Below, one piece after another: positions 6,346 through 7,239 of a stretch of DNA of 7,239 bases (position 1 is the stretch's first letter; every line of letters begins with the position of its first letter). Source of the stretch: Chitinophagaceae bacterium (lineage in GTDB: Bacteria > Bacteroidota > Bacteroidia > Chitinophagales > Chitinophagaceae); the NCBI GenBank assembly GCA_013205585.1, contig JABMML010000071.1, positions 1 to 7,239 on the forward strand, read 5' to 3'. A model generated the notes under the pieces. It saw only the letters and a program-made list of their open reading frames with translations, did not search any database and was not told the DNA's origin. The translations under genes were made by a program, and so were the position numbers.

Positions 6346-6729
6346 ATGAAAATATTTTTCCAAATAATACTAATTTTAAATATAAGTTTTATAAATTATT
6401 TAGATAATGTTAAATTACCAAAAGGTGCTATAGAAATAAAAAATAACTCTGTAAAAATTGGTGATTTAAAACAAGGTAAAATTGCTACAGTGAATTTTGA
6501 ATTAAAAAATATATCAAAAAATACTATACAAATCTTTTCAGTATCTAGTACTTGTGGCTGCACTATTGTAGAATACCCAAAGCAAATAATTGCAAATCAA
6601 AAAATATTAATTAAAGCGACATTTAATAGTTCAGGATTCATTGGGCCAGTTAAGAAAGAACTTGTATTGATTACTAATGATGCATTAAAGTATTATAAAA
6701 TGGAACTTTCTGCTAGAGTAATAAAATAA
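6346..6729 (+). CDS. DUF1573 domain protein, exported, 127 aa
   Basis: DUF1573 proteins are small Ig-like beta-sandwich proteins common in Bacteroidota envelopes, with no settled biochemical role. The family signature is clear. FELKNISKNTIQI leads to SSTCGCT with C70 and C72, then a Pro-containing turn (YPKQIIANQK) and a GPVKKELVLITN strand pair (100-111). The N-terminus is hydrophobic (residues 3-18) and acts as a signal peptide or anchor; it has no lipobox cysteine, unlike many family members. The 127-aa length is a single domain. It starts 6 nt after the preceding stop, in the same operon as the Cys-rich peptide. The CxC pair invites the idea of a redox or metal role for the peptide's disulfides, but CGC is a general family feature and proves nothing specific. 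Confidence 0.88.
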   Translation: MKIFFQIILILNISFINYLDNVKLPKGAIEIKNNSVKIGDLKQGKIATVNFELKNISKNTIQIFSVSSTCGCTIVEYPKQIIANQKILIKATFNSSGFIGPVKKELVLITNDALKYYKMELSARVIK

Positions 6730-6735
6730 TTTATT

Positions 6736-6900
6736 ATGGAAAATTATTTTATCCCTTTTTTCTTGACAATTATTTATTTTAGATTTAAAGAATTGAGAAA
6801 AGCTATTAAGATTAAACAAAATGTGTTAATGGAAGTCTTATTAACGGTTTTAATCATAACCTTATCAGTATTACTCTATTTGTTTATGAAAAAAATTTAA
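6736..6900 (+). CDS. Small two-helix membrane protein, 54 aa, unknown function
   Basis: An ATG 6 nt after the DUF1573 stop opens a 54-codon frame ending TAA at 6898-6900. The product has a hydrophobic segment at residues 4-15 (YFIPFFLTIIYF) and a basic loop (RFKELRKAIKIKQ, about 16-28). A longer second membrane helix follows (LLTVLIITLSVLLYLFM, about 35-51), ending in MKKI. The strict alternation of hydrophobic and basic blocks and the tight spacing argue for a real gene, the last of the cassette. I do not recognise a family. The terminator-rich region follows. Roles such as immunity protein or export helper for the upstream peptide are guesses. Confidence 0.6.
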   Translation: MENYFIPFFLTIIYFRFKELRKAIKIKQNVLMEVLLTVLIITLSVLLYLFMKKI

Positions 6901-6910
6901 AATAAATAAT

Positions 6911-6948
6911 TGGGATAGGCGGCTGCGTTGCACTTCGCCGTCATCCCA
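6911..6948. repeat. GC-rich intergenic stem-loop, REP-like
   Basis: TGGGAT-A-GGCGGC (6911-6923) pairs with GCCGTC-ATCCCA (6937-6948), 12 pairs with one bulged A and one G:U, around a 13-nt loop. It is GC-rich in otherwise AT-rich DNA and lies 10 nt after the last cassette gene. No immediate T-run follows, so it looks more like a repetitive extragenic palindrome than a terminator. Copy number cannot be judged from one window. Confidence 0.5.
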
Positions 6949-6964
6949 GAATTGCTCTTTTACC

Positions 6965-7006
6965 AAAGCCTTTCAAATAAACGCTAAGCGTTTATTTGGC
7001 TTTTTT
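6965..7006 (+). terminator. Rho-independent terminator at the end of the peptide cassette
   Basis: A perfect 12-bp inverted repeat, CAAATAAACGCT (6974-6985) and AGCGTTTATTTG (6987-6998), has outer AAAGCC/GGCTTT pairing possible (6965-6970 with 6998-7003). It is followed by TTTTTT (7001-7006). The orientation fits transcription of the plus-strand cassette. The T-run on the opposite side is weaker, so it is mainly a plus-strand terminator. Confidence 0.85.
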
Positions 7007-7022
7007 CACACGCCCATGCTTA

Positions 7023-7038
7023 CAAGAGCGAGCTCTTG
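7023..7038. repeat. Short palindrome CAAGAGC-GA-GCTCTTG
   Basis: A 7-bp perfect inverted repeat with a 2-nt centre lies between the two convergent terminators. It has no adjoining T-run. It may be part of the same compound intergenic element as the hairpin at 6911-6948, or chance. Confidence 0.3.
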
Positions 7039-7053
7039 ACGCCTGACCGCATG

Positions 7054-7084
7054 AAAAAAGCCTATCGCTTTCGTGATAGGCTTT
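7054..7084 (-). terminator. Rho-independent terminator of the tRNA-Ser gene
   Basis: On the minus strand AAAGCCTATC (7084-7075) and GATAGGCTTT (7066-7057) form a 10-bp stem with an inner C:G pair closing a GAAA tetraloop. A TTTTTT run (7059-7054) follows. It begins 2 nt after the tRNA 3' end, so it ends the tRNA transcript. Confidence 0.9.
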
Positions 7085-7085
7085 G

Positions 7086-7170
7086 CAGAGAGGAAGGGAT
7101 TCGAACCCTCGATACGTTGCCGTATACACGCTTTCCAAGCGTGCGCCTTCGACCACTCGGCCACCTCTCT
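7086..7170 (-). tRNA. tRNA-Ser, anticodon GGA
   Basis: The complete minus-strand cloverleaf is visible. The acceptor stem AGAGAGG/CCTCTCT pairs 7170-7164 with 7093-7087, and the discriminator G is at 7086. The D-arm contains GCCGAGTGGTCGAAGGC. The anticodon stem CACGC/GCGTG encloses loop TTGGAAA with anticodon GGA at 7136-7134, reading UCC and UCU. A long variable arm, ATACG-GCAA-CGTAT, marks it as a class II serine tRNA. The T-arm has the GGTTCGAATCC core, with one G:U at the base of the stem. CCA is not encoded (G is followed by CAA), so the end must be added by nucleotidyltransferase. An intrinsic terminator follows immediately. Its 3' end points toward the AT-rich block. Confidence 0.97.
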
Positions 7171-7175
7171 AAATT

Positions 7176-7239
7176 TTATGTATTTAAATATAACTCTATT
7201 AAACCTGCAGGAGTCTCAACAATAATTTTACTGTTTTCT
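7176..7239 (-). CDS. Possible C-terminal end of a minus-strand gene (20 codons visible)
   Basis: A minus-strand frame runs open from the right edge and stops with TAA at 7178-7176, giving a tail ENSKIIVETPAGLIELYLNT. The residue mix (IIVETPAGLIELYL) reads like a genuine protein C-terminus. The stop sits 5 nt before the tRNA on the same strand, consistent with read-through into the tRNA. Twenty codons are too few to identify a family, and an open frame this short can arise by chance. Confidence 0.4.
   Translation of the reverse strand, partial: ENSKIIVETPAGLIELYLNT

Overview
The window looks like a chromosomal segment from a Bacteroidota bacterium, most likely a Chitinophagaceae-type lineage; the family-level placement is inference. 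Evidence for the phylum: a GldJ-type gliding/type IX secretion lipoprotein, a TACCTTTG promoter element just before a start codon, no clear Shine-Dalgarno sequences, lipoproteins followed by a CarboxypepD_reg-like protein and a DUF1573 protein, and a tRNA gene without an encoded CCA end.

Layout. Positions 1-2471 hold a compact plus-strand operon, gldJ (5' end outside the window), ispF and murF, with 12-nt gaps between genes. A short hairpin and a promoter follow, then a monocistronic DUF983 membrane protein (2560-3003) closed by a strong intrinsic terminator (3047-3075). From about 3070 to 6900 the DNA becomes distinctly AT-rich (about 23-27% GC in the 60-base lines I counted by hand, against about 42% in one ispF line). 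This block holds a 69-aa orphan lipoprotein, a roughly 180-nt higher-GC stretch with foldable segments and no gene, and a plus-strand cassette. The cassette encodes a secreted six-cysteine peptide, a lipoprotein that is probably a beta-propeller, a CarboxypepD_reg-like exported protein, a small DUF1573 protein, and a 54-aa two-helix membrane protein. A 14-bp inverted repeat separates the peptide gene from the rest. At the right end, several inverted repeats, including two convergent terminators, separate the cassette from a minus-strand tRNA-Ser(GGA). The tail of a possible minus-strand gene lies just upstream of that tRNA.

How the genes work together. gldJ-ispF-murF joins envelope and secretion machinery (GldJ) to isoprenoid precursor synthesis (IspF, feeding undecaprenyl phosphate) and the last cytoplasmic step of the peptidoglycan precursor (MurF). 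The AT-rich cassette resembles the recurring Bacteroidota arrangement of a small Cys-rich NVEALA-like secreted peptide beside a propeller lipoprotein. Its function is unknown. It is the best candidate in the window for an undescribed system: an exported peptide with dedicated envelope partners, possibly acquired horizontally next to a tRNA gene.
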